A DNA stretch of 64,000 nucleotides from Chitinophaga sp. CF118 (GCF_900112615.1 NZ_FOMK01000001.1:1-64000), one strand, 5' to 3'. Counted from the stretch's first letter, positions 16,530 to 25,705 are shown. The notes: generated by a model not told the origin, from the sequence alone. Program-made: numbers and translations.

Positions 16530-18026
16530 TTGAAAATTAATGAATTAACCGATAAAATGAAATCCAGCGCGGGAAAGCTGATTGCTTTTCACAATAGAAA
16601 GAGAGTAGAGTATACATTTCTTGAATTACATCCACTGGTTCTAAGGGGAGCCTCGTATCTAAAACAAAAAGGGTTTAATCGGGAGACCATATTGGGTATA
16701 ATATGCAGTAATGATTTAGAATGGGTACTCGCCGACTTGTGTTGCTTATATTGTGGCATAAAATTATTGCCATTGGAGCGGAATGACGATAGTCACCAAT
16801 ATCAGTGTGACAATTTGAAATTAGGCGGCATTTTGGTGGGAAATATCCATTATGCGCCTCCAGATAGATTGAGTATCCCTTTGATTAAGATTGGCGAATT
16901 TTTTGACTCAGAAGTAGAAAATTTTCAGATAGATTTTCCTGCTTTCTCTTATGGCCCAAGGGATGTTCTATCCTTTAAATCTACATCGGGCAGCACCGGG
17001 CGTCCTAAAATTATTGGACAGTCTGTTGAAAGTGTTGAAAATTCAATATGCGGAATTCAGCATCTATTCAATCATTCTAGACAAGATAGAATTCTGGTTT
17101 TCTTACCCCTGAGTTTATTGCAGCAACGTTATTGGCTTTATTCGGCAATATACTATGAGCATACCGTGATTATTGTTCCCTACGAATATTTGTTTACTGC
17201 ATTAAAAAAGGAAAAACCTACAATACTTATGGGAGTACCGCACATCTATGAACTTATATATAATGAATTTACCTCGATTGCGAAAAAAAATAGCGAGCTA
17301 AGTCTTTTGGATTACCTGGGTGGACAAATCAGATATTTATGGACAGGATCTGCTCCCATCGCAAAAGAATTGGTGTCCTTTTATTTTGATTCAAACATAC
17401 CGCTTTATCAAGGATATGGGATGAATGAAACAGGTATTATTGCTAAAAACGGACCTCATGTTAATAGGATCGGAAGTGTAGGTAAGTTGTTCCACAATAT
17501 GGAATTGAAATTTGATGAAGAGCAGCAAATCCTGGTCAGAAGCAAACATCCCGTTTGTCACCAATATGAGTTGTCTGCAGAGGAAGATTATTCCAGAGTG
17601 TTCAGGAAGGATGGATATGTGGCCACGGGCGATATTGGCTATATAGATGAAGATGGCTATTTATTTATAAACGGGAGGATAAAGGAAATGATTGCCTTAT
17701 CTAATTCAAAAAAGATCATTCCAAGTGGTATAGAAGCAAAACTGATGGCTCAGCCTGTCATAAAACGCTGTGTAGTGTATGGTGATAACAAACCTTATTT
17801 GACGGCTCTGATCATTCCGGAGTCCCAAAACATACTGTTTGATACCATACAGCAGGTAATAAACAATTATAATGAAAGCTGTAAACAGGAGGAATATATT
17901 TATAGGTTTTTCCTGCAATACGAGGATTTTACTGAGTTCAATAATTTATTATCCAATCAGAATAAAATCAAGCGGCGAAACATTCTTGAAAAATTTAAAT
18001 CTGAATTTGAAAAACTATATGAATAA
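16530..18026 (+). CDS. AMP-dependent acyl-activating enzyme
   Basis: A 498-aa ANL-superfamily enzyme with the phosphate-loop motif STSGSTGRPK, YGMNETG and ATGDIGYIDEDGYLFINGR. It is closer in style to acyl-CoA/acyl-ACP ligases than to NRPS A domains. The listed start is TTG; an ATG at 16557 is an equally possible start. In triacsin-type hydrazine pathways an AMP-dependent ligase loads an acylated hydrazino acid on a discrete carrier; the same job is proposed here. It could instead activate a fatty or aryl acid. Confidence 0.85.
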   Translation: MKINELTDKMKSSAGKLIAFHNRKRVEYTFLELHPLVLRGASYLKQKGFNRETILGIICSNDLEWVLADLCCLYCGIKLLPLERNDDSHQYQCDNLKLGGILVGNIHYAPPDRLSIPLIKIGEFFDSEVENFQIDFPAFSYGPRDVLSFKSTSGSTGRPKIIGQSVESVENSICGIQHLFNHSRQDRILVFLPLSLLQQRYWLYSAIYYEHTVIIVPYEYLFTALKKEKPTILMGVPHIYELIYNEFTSIAKKNSELSLLDYLGGQIRYLWTGSAPIAKELVSFYFDSNIPLYQGYGMNETGIIAKNGPHVNRIGSVGKLFHNMELKFDEEQQILVRSKHPVCHQYELSAEEDYSRVFRKDGYVATGDIGYIDEDGYLFINGRIKEMIALSNSKKIIPSGIEAKLMAQPVIKRCVVYGDNKPYLTALIIPESQNILFDTIQQVINNYNESCKQEEYIYRFFLQYEDFTEFNNLLSNQNKIKRRNILEKFKSEFEKLYE

Positions 18027-18221
18027 CGTTTTATTTTATTATTGAAGAACTCTGTAATGAATGGAAGATTTTGGCCAGCTGTCCATGAAGTCGTTTTTTT
18101 AAACTTTTGTTACGGATATACTTGGAGGCAGTATCATTGATTTTGTGGGCAATGGTTTATTAAACCTGAAGACAGTTGGAAATATTTATAACTTATTGAA
18201 TGATATAATGAAACAATTAAA
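18027..18221 (+). other. Short gap with carrier-like coding tail
   Basis: A plus-strand frame open from about 18105 gives TDILGGSIIDFV and LKTVGNIYNLLNDI before a TGA overlapping the next start. The second half resembles the last helix of acyl carrier proteins, but no DSL site is visible and upstream frames are closed. It may be the remnant of a second carrier gene. Confidence 0.35.
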
Positions 18222-19256
18222 ATGATGGAAGTACAGTTATGTGGCTCCTATTTTGAAATGGGAGAACAACATGGGGCTATATTGAAAGACGAGATTAATG
18301 CCTTTTTAAACGATGGCTTATTCCAGATCAATGAGCTATCATGTAAGCCCATTAATAAAAATAACATACATGTTTATGTGGAGGTTTACAAGGAAATGAT
18401 TCAATTACATTTACCGGAAGTCTATGAAGAAATTACTGGATTGGCTCAGGGTGCAGCAATTACCATTGATGAGGCTATCTTGTTGCAGGTGAGAAGGGAA
18501 ATAATCGGAATCGGTTCTTTCACGTTATTGGGTGACTGCAGTTCATTTGGCATTCACAAGCCGGGTAATATCGTGACAGCTCAGACGATTGATTTGAATG
18601 GACGAATGACCAGCCTTGGTCATGTTATTAGATGGAGGCCAACTAATAAAGATAACCTTGAAGTGTTGCAGTATTCATTTGCGGGATTATTAGGTTATGC
18701 AGGCATGAATAACAGGGGACTTGCGATCACCATCAATCTTGTTGTTTCTGATGGTTGGAAAGCAGGCATACCACCCTATCTTTTGGTACGGAAATTTCTA
18801 GAATGCAATACTATAAATGAGTGTATAGATTTAATTGAGGAGATACCCATTGCCAGTTCTCGGAGTTTTATTATCCAGGATAAGGAAAGACAGATCATTC
18901 TGGAAGTTACCCCGACTCAGCATCGAATAATTGAATCTGGGATTCTACTGCATACAAATCATTATTTGCATGAAGAGCTTCTGCACTTAGACAAGCTAAA
19001 TATTTTTAGCAAAAATTCATCGATTAAACGGCTTAATATTTTGAAGTCTCATTTGAATGAGCAAAGTGGTTTGGAAGATATCGTTTCCATTTTCAAGGAT
19101 CATTCCGTATTCCCTGTAGGTATTTGTGCACATAATGAGGATAATTCTAAAAGTAATGAAACGGTAGCATCAGTTATTATGTATCCAGAGAAACAACACT
19201 TTTATGCATTAAGAGGTAAGCCTTGTCAAAATAATTATAATCTATATTCATTCTAA
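18222..19256 (+). CDS. C45-type autoproteolytic acyltransferase/amidohydrolase
   Basis: A 344-aa protein of the isopenicillin-N acyltransferase-like (peptidase C45) family of Ntn hydrolases. These cut themselves to expose an N-terminal Cys and then hydrolyse or transfer amides. The expected site is visible as GDCSSFG with Cys106, close to the position in the penicillin enzyme. Downstream are the usual family blocks (FAGLLGYAGMNNRGLAIT, SSRSFIIQDK, HTNHYLHE). It lies 11 nt before the GNAT gene, so it belongs to the cluster. It may remove or swap an acyl group on the hydrazine or on alanine; substrate unknown. Confidence 0.85.
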   Translation: MMEVQLCGSYFEMGEQHGAILKDEINAFLNDGLFQINELSCKPINKNNIHVYVEVYKEMIQLHLPEVYEEITGLAQGAAITIDEAILLQVRREIIGIGSFTLLGDCSSFGIHKPGNIVTAQTIDLNGRMTSLGHVIRWRPTNKDNLEVLQYSFAGLLGYAGMNNRGLAITINLVVSDGWKAGIPPYLLVRKFLECNTINECIDLIEEIPIASSRSFIIQDKERQIILEVTPTQHRIIESGILLHTNHYLHEELLHLDKLNIFSKNSSIKRLNILKSHLNEQSGLEDIVSIFKDHSVFPVGICAHNEDNSKSNETVASVIMYPEKQHFYALRGKPCQNNYNLYSF

Positions 19257-19267
19257 AATTATAATAA

Positions 19268-19843
19268 ATGCAATTTAAAGCAAATCTCAGTTTGGAGTCC
19301 GATAGTTTGCTACTCAAACCAGTATCATTGGATGATCTTGATTCATTAAGGACAATAGCTTTTGATGAAGACTTATGGCTTTACACACCCACGAAGGTTA
19401 GTGACGGCAATTTGCAATCATATCTTGAATCCGGTATCAATGATTGGCAGGCAAACAGAAGGATGATGTTTTCGATATATCAAAAACAAGATGGCAAGAT
19501 AATGGGGAGTACAAGCATTGGAAATTTTGATTTTAAGAACAGGAGGGCCGAAATTGGTTGGACATGGCTTGGCAATGAATTTCAAGGAAAAGGCTTCAAT
19601 GAGGAGTGCAAATATCTGCTTCTGTCTTTTTGTTTTGACGAACTTTCATTGCATAGGGTAGAGTTTAAGACAGATGTGAATAATATAAAATCGAGGAAGG
19701 CCCTCAGGAAGATTGGAGCTGTAGAAGAAGGTGTTTTAAGGCAGCATACATTGTTGAATAATGGAAAATGGAGAGATACTATATATTATAGTATTTTGGA
19801 ATCAGAGTGGACTCTTTTAAAAGAACTGTATCATGTTAGTTGA
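19268..19843 (+). CDS. GNAT-family N-acetyltransferase (RimJ/RimL type)
   Basis: A 191-aa GNAT with the RimJ/RimL layout: an N-terminal LLLKPVSLDDLDSLR block, GSTSIGNFDFKNRRAEIGW, and the acyl-CoA loop NEFQGKGFNEE. The 3' end overlaps the cupin gene by 11 nt, implying translational coupling to the hydrazine enzymes. In related pathways an acyltransferase masks the free hydrazine nitrogen; that is a plausible role here but not shown by sequence. Confidence 0.88.
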   Translation: MQFKANLSLESDSLLLKPVSLDDLDSLRTIAFDEDLWLYTPTKVSDGNLQSYLESGINDWQANRRMMFSIYQKQDGKIMGSTSIGNFDFKNRRAEIGWTWLGNEFQGKGFNEECKYLLLSFCFDELSLHRVEFKTDVNNIKSRKALRKIGAVEEGVLRQHTLLNNGKWRDTIYYSILESEWTLLKELYHVS

Positions 19844-20141
19844 ATTTTTGAGCAGCCACTCCTCAGTAGTGGGGACTCTTTTTAGTCAGTATAATCTTGA
19901 CAATGCTCCTTTCAAGAGTGGCATCTTTATTATTGAGCCAGGCTTTACTTCTATCTTGGACGCACATTCAGTAAAAGAATGTTGGTTTGTTTTCCAGGGT
20001 AGCGGTGAGCTATCTTTGGAGGGAACCGTGAAAGTGGTACGCGAAGGAGAGATGATATTTTTCAATTCATTTGAAAAACACCAGATCACGAACACCGGTC
20101 CCCGGGATATTAAGATCCTTTCAATCTGGTGGAATGCATAA
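19833..20141 (+). CDS. Small cupin, putative hydrazine synthetase subunit
   Basis: A 102-aa single-domain cupin with metal ligands placed as His45, Glu49 (AHSVKE) and His83 (EKHQI). Known hydrazine synthetases of the Spb40 type are fusions of an N-terminal cupin and a MetRS-like domain that join N6-hydroxylysine and glycine. Here the cupin is a separate gene, overlapping the GNAT upstream and the DAO oxidase downstream (ATGCATAA shared), one gene before the MetRS-like protein. I infer that the two act together as a split enzyme. The cupin is thought to carry out the N-N bond rearrangement. Confidence 0.85.
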   Translation: MLVEFLSSHSSVVGTLFSQYNLDNAPFKSGIFIIEPGFTSILDAHSVKECWFVFQGSGELSLEGTVKVVREGEMIFFNSFEKHQITNTGPRDIKILSIWWNA

Positions 20142-21168
20142 CGCAGATCAATACGACTTGTTAATTGTGGGCGGTGGCATAATCGGATTATTTTCTGCTT
20201 ACCATATAAAATATCTGCATCCGGAAAAAAAAATATTGCTAGTTACAGAGAAAAAGGTAGGATATGGAAATACAGAAAACTGCGTTGCCCTATCGAGCCC
20301 AATATGCGAAAGCCGCCAGATCTATAAAATGTACCTGGAAAGCCTGCTATTATTTGAGCGATATTCAATGTTGGTAGGATATAAAATTTACAAAAGCCCC
20401 ATTTATTCTATTACTTCATCTACATATAGTATGGGTTTTGATCCTTTGTTCACTAGGCTAAAAGATTCTGATAAAACAGATTTCATAAGGAAATATTCCG
20501 ATTTTGTGAAGATCCATAAAGACGATCATATTTTTTTCAATGGAATTGCTCATCATTTTAATGTCCATGAATTGATATCGAAGATAAAGGACAGCTATAT
20601 ACAACTGGGAGGAGTTATTGCTGAAGCAACACCTGCAAAGGGCATTGTATATACGGATAATAAGGCTCATATCAATTTGATTGATGGGAATATTATTTCC
20701 GATAAGGTTATACTTTGCATGGGGAGTTACCTCCCTTCAAACAACATTATAGATGGCTTACGTATAAGTTCAAAAAACAAGAAAATAGTTGCATTCCAGT
20801 CTGACTTTATTCCTGATATTCCTAATCTTCCCGTCTTCAATTTTCCCGATGAGCGATCCTTTTTACTGGCCAGGGGTAACCATTTCTATTTGAGTCTTAC
20901 TTCTAATGAATGGGGAAGTGGCAAAGAAACGGCCTGGAAATATACAGCAGAGGACGATAGTATCCTGGACGCTATTTTACATAAAAGGATAAACATCGAA
21001 AGAGGTATACTGAAAGGCGTTTGGGGAGGAGATAATTATACGGAAGATAAAATTCCCAGAATAAGACATTATAATGAACAAATACTCTATGTGGAAGGCG
21101 CTTCAGGTAGGGGACTTAAATTGGGTCCTTACATAGCTGCTGAATTTGAAAGAAAGATGTTTAACTAA
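20134..21168 (+). CDS. DAO-family FAD oxidoreductase (hydrazine pathway)
   Basis: A 344-aa D-amino-acid-oxidase/glycine-oxidase-type flavoenzyme with the dinucleotide motif LLIVGGGIIGLFSA near residues 8-21 and a C-terminal VEGASGRGLKLGP flavin block. The start at 20134 overlaps the cupin stop; an in-frame ATG 63 nt further upstream lies inside the cupin gene. In the s56-p1 pathway a FAD enzyme of this class (Spb39) oxidatively splits the lysine-glycine hydrazine to release hydrazinoacetate. Its place between the cupin and MetRS-like genes supports the same role. Confidence 0.87.
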   Translation: MHNADQYDLLIVGGGIIGLFSAYHIKYLHPEKKILLVTEKKVGYGNTENCVALSSPICESRQIYKMYLESLLLFERYSMLVGYKIYKSPIYSITSSTYSMGFDPLFTRLKDSDKTDFIRKYSDFVKIHKDDHIFFNGIAHHFNVHELISKIKDSYIQLGGVIAEATPAKGIVYTDNKAHINLIDGNIISDKVILCMGSYLPSNNIIDGLRISSKNKKIVAFQSDFIPDIPNLPVFNFPDERSFLLARGNHFYLSLTSNEWGSGKETAWKYTAEDDSILDAILHKRINIERGILKGVWGGDNYTEDKIPRIRHYNEQILYVEGASGRGLKLGPYIAAEFERKMFN

Positions 21169-21182
21169 TAATATTATATATC

Positions 21183-22688
21183 GTGAGTTTTACTGAGGAG
21201 TTAATCAGATACCGTTTACATAGGATGTTAATAATTCCATCTCCGCCAACACCTAACGGGGGATTACATTTGGGACATTTAGCAGGTCCTTATTTGAGAT
21301 CAGACTTGTACAAAAGATTTTTACAGGTTCGGAATTCGGATGTAAAAATGATTTTTGGAATTGATGCTTTTGATTTGTATATGGCCTTTGATGCAAAAGC
21401 CAAAGGAAAGGAGGAAGTCGCTCTCATTAATGAGAACTACGACAAGATCAAGACTGACTTGTCTGATGCTGATATTGCTGTAGATGACCTTATTAACCCA
21501 TTGGATTATACGAAGGAATTGGAAGATATTGCTGATACCTTTTATAGTTTGGTTTCCGGGCATACCAGGCATCTTAAAAAAATCTCTTATGTTATTAGAA
21601 ATCCAGGAGAACCTGCTGTACTGCCACCTATGATCCAAAGTACCTGCTTGATTTGTCAAAGTTCTATGAGTGGAAATGTTTGTGAAGGTTGCGGCGGCAC
21701 TTTTAATATATTCGATTTAAAGGAATGCACAATTGATAGTGAATTGTTATTACCGGCAGAAGAGGATTGTATCTGCCTGGAGATTGACGGGTGGGATGAT
21801 ATATTAACAAGTACATTGAGTTCTCAGCCGATCGTAAAGAAAGTCTGGGAAGGTGTTAGTGATTACTATAAGGGGTTAAAATATATAAACCTTTTGCATC
21901 GATACGACTGGGGAATCAAAGTAAAATACGAAGGTATTTATTACAAGCTGAATACATACGCTAACAGATTTATTCTGAATCAGATTTATGGAGCAAGATA
22001 TCAGACCCTTACCAACAGCGATAGCAATCCATACTCGAGAGGAACTGATGTGAAAATAGTCTCTTTTTTTGGAAAAGATAATATCCTTAGTAATCTATTC
22101 AATAAGTTTCATTTCGTTCAGGCCTTGTCGGAGTTTAAAATGGAGGATCTATTTATCGTGAATGATTTTTATTTATTAGAGGGTAAAAAGTTCAGCACAA
22201 GCAGAAATCATAAGATTACCTGTAAAGAACTGATGACATCTTATGGTGTAGGGTCGGACGAAATCAGGTTTTATTTGACATTGACTTCTCCTTCAAACAA
22301 TGAAACGAATTTTACAAAGCAGGGTTTTGAAGAATGCCTGAGTACTGTTATTAATCCTCTTAAGGAAACGATAAACACGTCTGAAATCGACGTTCATAGC
22401 AGCGATTTTAACATTAGTGACTTTATTAGAAATGCTGGTAGCGCCTTCTTTGAAAAACAGAACGTAATAATGGATGCTGGTAATTTTGTTCCGGAGAAAA
22501 ATATAGAACTGATCCATGAATGGCTTGACGTAAGGAATAGTATTGATGCTGATAGTGATAGGGTGTTCTGGATGAAATTAATGCTCCTGTTTCTCTACCC
22601 GATCATGCCTTTCTACACCAGTGAAATATGGCGCAAAAGGTTTGATCATCAGGAGATGTCTTTTGAATGTATAAATAATTATGTATGA
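21183..22688 (+). CDS. Methionyl-tRNA synthetase-like protein, putative hydrazine synthetase subunit
   Basis: A 501-aa class I aminoacyl-tRNA synthetase homologue, GTG start. Seen: the HIGH-type motif HLGH at residues 29-32, a zinc-binding CLICQ ... CEGC region typical of MetRS near 155-170, and a KMSKS-like KFSTSRN near 337. It lacks clear resemblance to a full tRNA-binding tail. In hydrazine synthetases this domain activates an amino acid (glycine in Spb40) as an ester on N6-hydroxylysine. It is unlikely to be the cell's translation MetRS, given its position 14 nt behind the DAO gene inside a biosynthetic operon. Confidence 0.88.
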   Translation: MSFTEELIRYRLHRMLIIPSPPTPNGGLHLGHLAGPYLRSDLYKRFLQVRNSDVKMIFGIDAFDLYMAFDAKAKGKEEVALINENYDKIKTDLSDADIAVDDLINPLDYTKELEDIADTFYSLVSGHTRHLKKISYVIRNPGEPAVLPPMIQSTCLICQSSMSGNVCEGCGGTFNIFDLKECTIDSELLLPAEEDCICLEIDGWDDILTSTLSSQPIVKKVWEGVSDYYKGLKYINLLHRYDWGIKVKYEGIYYKLNTYANRFILNQIYGARYQTLTNSDSNPYSRGTDVKIVSFFGKDNILSNLFNKFHFVQALSEFKMEDLFIVNDFYLLEGKKFSTSRNHKITCKELMTSYGVGSDEIRFYLTLTSPSNNETNFTKQGFEECLSTVINPLKETINTSEIDVHSSDFNISDFIRNAGSAFFEKQNVIMDAGNFVPEKNIELIHEWLDVRNSIDADSDRVFWMKLMLLFLYPIMPFYTSEIWRKRFDHQEMSFECINNYV

Positions 22689-22759
22689 TAGAAGAAATAA
22701 CGTACACACGCAATTCTAGATGATTTGCTTATAATTGTTGATTTGAGATTTTTGGCAAA

Positions 22760-23308
22760 GGGAGATAAACGGTTAAAAATAAGCGGAGAATAGCAAAACA
22801 TAAACAACATCGCTTTGATACGGAGTCTATATTTGAAATATTAAACACAATCAACTTTAAGCGATTTATGCTTTAATGTATTGATCTGACTATAGTGTTG
22901 GCCCTTGGAGATAGAAGAGTGATAGGTTGGTCGTTAAGCTCTACCATGAAAGCGATTGACACTGTTATACCGACCTGGAAGATGGCGGAAAAGAACAGAG
23001 CCGTAACGCAGCGGTTAATCTTTCACTCAGACAGAGGTATTCAATATGCTTGTAGCGATTTTAAGACCCTTTTAGCCGCCAATCCCATGGTCAGTAGGAG
23101 TATGGAGTCGCAAAGGGAATTGTTGGGGTAATGCGATCGTGGAGAGCTTTTTCAAGACGCTAAAACAGAATGTGTATACGAGCAGAAATTCATCAATAAA
23201 GAACAAGCAGCGTTAATTGTGTTTGAATTTATAGGAATCTCGTACAATCGCAAAAGATTATATTCTACCTGGGGTACTTATCCCCAGCGGAATTTGAAAG
23301 AAATTTAA
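22760..23308 (+). pseudogene. IS3-family transposase remnant
   Basis: A broken DDE transposase orfB. One frame (22895-23131) reads DRRVIGWSLS and HSDRGIQYAC; it then shifts frame to give NCWGNAIVESFFKTLKQ, which holds the catalytic Glu, and shifts again to YNRKRLYSTWGTYPQ near the end. The 5' part is missing and no terminal inverted repeats were found. It sits between the last cluster gene and array copy 15, so it may mark how the cluster arrived. Confidence 0.85.
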
Positions 23309-23395
23309 ACAAATTAAATACTACAGCTTAACTGAGTGTTTATTTTATTGTTGCAATTCCATATTAAGTAGGATAAACTCTTTGTATGTAGCACT

Positions 23396-23481
23396 AAAGG
23401 GGGAAGCTGAAAACCCTGAAAAGAGTAAGCATTAAAACTAAAGTTTTTTTTGCTTTTTAACTCACAAAAGCACCATTTATC
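23396..23481 (+). promoter_or_regulatory. Leader of array copy 15
   Basis: A single unit, GCT (23406) to AGC (23428), with GAAAACCCTGAAAAGAG identical to copies 13 and 14. The hairpin is TTGCTTTTT/AAAAGCA. Upstream, from about 23335, the spacer (TATTTTATTG ... AATTCC) matches those before copies 12-14. Confidence 0.75.
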
Positions 23482-23733
23482 ATGGCATATTCATATTTTA
23501 AATTTGCAACTCCAGGCATAGCACCTAATCCTGTTATCAATCCCATTAGTTACATACAGGTCAGTGGTACTCCCCCTTTTTGTACAGGTGGCCTAAACAT
23601 TTGTTTTATCTTTACGACTGTTCAAATATTAGGAGGTGTACCAAAACCGATTATTACTGGTGCATTGCAAGCTGAAATTAATACCGCTATAGCTACGTTA
23701 ATTTCAACCCCTAATGTATATGTAAAGCCTTAA
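23482..23733 (+). CDS. Array small protein, copy 15, right of the cluster
   Basis: An 83-aa core member (MAYSYFKFATPGIAPNP to NVYVKP) separated from the main array by the biosynthetic cluster. It has two cysteines (PPFCTGG, LNICFIF) where neighbours have Thr/Met, and KPIITGAL instead of RPII. Its closeness to copies 12-14 in gene, leader and spacer indicates that the array was once continuous. Function unknown. Confidence 0.87.
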   Translation: MAYSYFKFATPGIAPNPVINPISYIQVSGTPPFCTGGLNICFIFTTVQILGGVPKPIITGALQAEINTAIATLISTPNVYVKP

Positions 23734-23790
23734 TGTTAGATTATAATATATAACTGGGAGGACTGTGATTCTAACCAGTGGTACTAAAAC

Positions 23791-23836
23791 TAAAGAAGAC
23801 ACTTAAAAAGTATTTTAGATATCTTCTTTATTTTTA
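23791..23836 (+). terminator. Probable terminator after array copy 15
   Basis: TAAAGAAGA pairs with TCTTCTTTA across a 23-nt loop, followed by TTTTTA. Weaker than the GC-rich terminators of copies 12-14. Confidence 0.55.
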
Positions 23837-23923
23837 GTAAATAAAAGATAGTGAAAACTTTAATTTGATTAGTCCTTCACGTTATAGTTATATGTTTTTT
23901 TATTAGTATGATAGTCTGTAATT

Positions 23924-23962
23924 ATGAAGGTTCATATTTTAAATTTGTGGCTCTGAATAAGA
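23924..23962 (+). pseudogene. Remnant of an array gene start
   Basis: ATGAAGGTTCATATTTTAAA followed by TTTGTGGCTC matches the first codons of the family (SYFKFVAP) but is out of frame with the ATG and stops at once. No further similarity follows up to the SusD gene. Confidence 0.5.
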
Positions 23963-24128
23963 AACTCAACTCAATAGTAAATCTGAAAAGTTGCGAATCG
24001 CACTCCTAGCCCTCATTTAATACTTATGGTCAAAACATGATCACTATTTGTAAATCCATACCTCAGAAAAATCATTTTCCCTAGGAATCATTACTACTTT
24101 CATGAAAAGTTGTTCCCAATGGTCGTTA

Positions 24129-25637
24129 TTAATAGTATCCCGCATTTTGAGCCAGTTGAGGAGCTTTTTTCAACTCAGTTAAAGGAATAGGATATAGTTG
24201 ATCAGTTGTTTTCCAGCTCGCACCTTTTTGATGAGCTACCAAACTCATTACTGCATCAATATTACCAGTTCTTTTCAAATCCAGCCAGCGATGTCCCCAT
24301 TCCGTAAATAATTCAACCTTTCTTTCCTGGAGAATTGCGGTAAGTAAAGTTGTTTTATTATCTGCAGTTGTATTAGATAAGCCAGCCCTGGTACGAATTG
24401 CATTTACATCATTTTGTGCACCACCAATATTATTTTGTTGTGCTCTTGCTTCTGCTCTTATTAAATATTGTTCCCCTAAACGCATCACTATTGAGTTTTC
24501 AAGGGAGTATGGAAGATCCGTAACACCTATTTTATATTTAAAGGGATAATAATAGGTATTGCTTCCCACTGTAACACTATTTACCCAGCTCATCTTTCGC
24601 TGATCATCTGCTTCAAAATTACTCGCAATATTATTACTTAGATAAACGGGATTACCATATGGACTAGGCCCCCATGATGGAAGAATAAATAAAAGGCCTT
24701 CTCCTGTATTGAGTGTAGTGGCTGAATTATAAACATCTGGCTTTGCACCTACTCCCCGCAACTGCCAAATGGTTTCCCTACTAAATCTCCTAAAAGCATA
24801 ATCTGGAGCAGGTAAGTCAAATAACGTTGAATTATTTATAACTGCAGTAGCTTGTATTTCCGTATTAGCCCAATCTTCAGTATATAAATAGGCCCTTGCA
24901 AGTAAAGCGGTCGCGGCCCATTTGGTAGGTCGAACCCTTTCGCTTGTTTTTGACATTACATCCGCCTGTAAATAGATTTCACTCAACAAACTTTGTGCGT
25001 CCTTCAAATCTGAAATGATCTGTTGATATACCTTTGCTACAGGAGAACGGGAAAGCACTGCATTCACTTGCCAATCAGTACTAATTGCAAGAGGCACAGC
25101 TCCATATAAATTGACCAAGTAAAAATAGCAAAACGCTCGCATAAACTTGGCTTCACCCATTAACTGTTGTTTTACTATAGGAGTTAAATGAGGTGCATTC
25201 TCTAGCCCTTCAATAGCAGAATTGGTAACAAATATAATTGGATAAATGATTTTCCAGTAATCAGGAGATTGATACGGATCAATTGAACTAGTTAACTCAT
25301 TAGTATAATAAGCATTATACGTCAAACTACCAGGAGCTACAGATGTCAGCTCATCTGCCGATAATGATGGGAAAAGTGACATACTTGTAAATCCACCTTT
25401 GTAGAATTCAGTTGAGTTACTATTACTCATATTGGTGTAGATACCGGTTAATACCGCTGCTGCACTAACATCAGTTGTAAATACATCCGTAACACCGATG
25501 GTACTTTCCGGAGGAGCTACTTCTATCAATTTTTTGCAGGCTGTTTGAACAAGCACTAGTAGAAGAAGCACCCACCTTCTTCTCCAGATGTTACAGGCTC
25601 TTAAGGAGCACTTAAATGTAGTATTTATACTTTCCAT
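24129..25637 (-). CDS. SusD/RagB-family outer-membrane lipoprotein (second pair)
   Basis: A 502-aa SusD-like nutrient-binding lipoprotein. The N-terminus has a basic stretch, a hydrophobic segment and the lipobox QTACKK, so it is lipidated and exposed at the cell surface. The body has the TPR-like SusD fold features: DYWKIIYPIIFVTN, MGEAKFMRAFCYFYLVNLYG, and a C-terminal ERKVELFTEWGHRWLDLKRTG. It follows the SusC gene at 25706 by about 70 nt and would form the lid of that transporter. The ligand cannot be read from sequence. Confidence 0.93.
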   Translation of the reverse strand: MESINTTFKCSLRACNIWRRRWVLLLLVLVQTACKKLIEVAPPESTIGVTDVFTTDVSAAAVLTGIYTNMSNSNSTEFYKGGFTSMSLFPSLSADELTSVAPGSLTYNAYYTNELTSSIDPYQSPDYWKIIYPIIFVTNSAIEGLENAPHLTPIVKQQLMGEAKFMRAFCYFYLVNLYGAVPLAISTDWQVNAVLSRSPVAKVYQQIISDLKDAQSLLSEIYLQADVMSKTSERVRPTKWAATALLARAYLYTEDWANTEIQATAVINNSTLFDLPAPDYAFRRFSRETIWQLRGVGAKPDVYNSATTLNTGEGLLFILPSWGPSPYGNPVYLSNNIASNFEADDQRKMSWVNSVTVGSNTYYYPFKYKIGVTDLPYSLENSIVMRLGEQYLIRAEARAQQNNIGGAQNDVNAIRTRAGLSNTTADNKTTLLTAILQERKVELFTEWGHRWLDLKRTGNIDAVMSLVAHQKGASWKTTDQLYPIPLTELKKAPQLAQNAGYY

Positions 25638-25705
25638 TTTAGTTTCTTTTGAATTTTATCAATTTACTATTTAACGCTGTCCATTGACTATCTATTCACA
25701 TTTAA

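Noticed and set aside
21183..22688. Housekeeping methionyl-tRNA synthetase
   Set aside because: It is short, AT-rich like the cluster, lacks an evident full tRNA-binding tail, and is packed in an operon with cupin and DAO genes.
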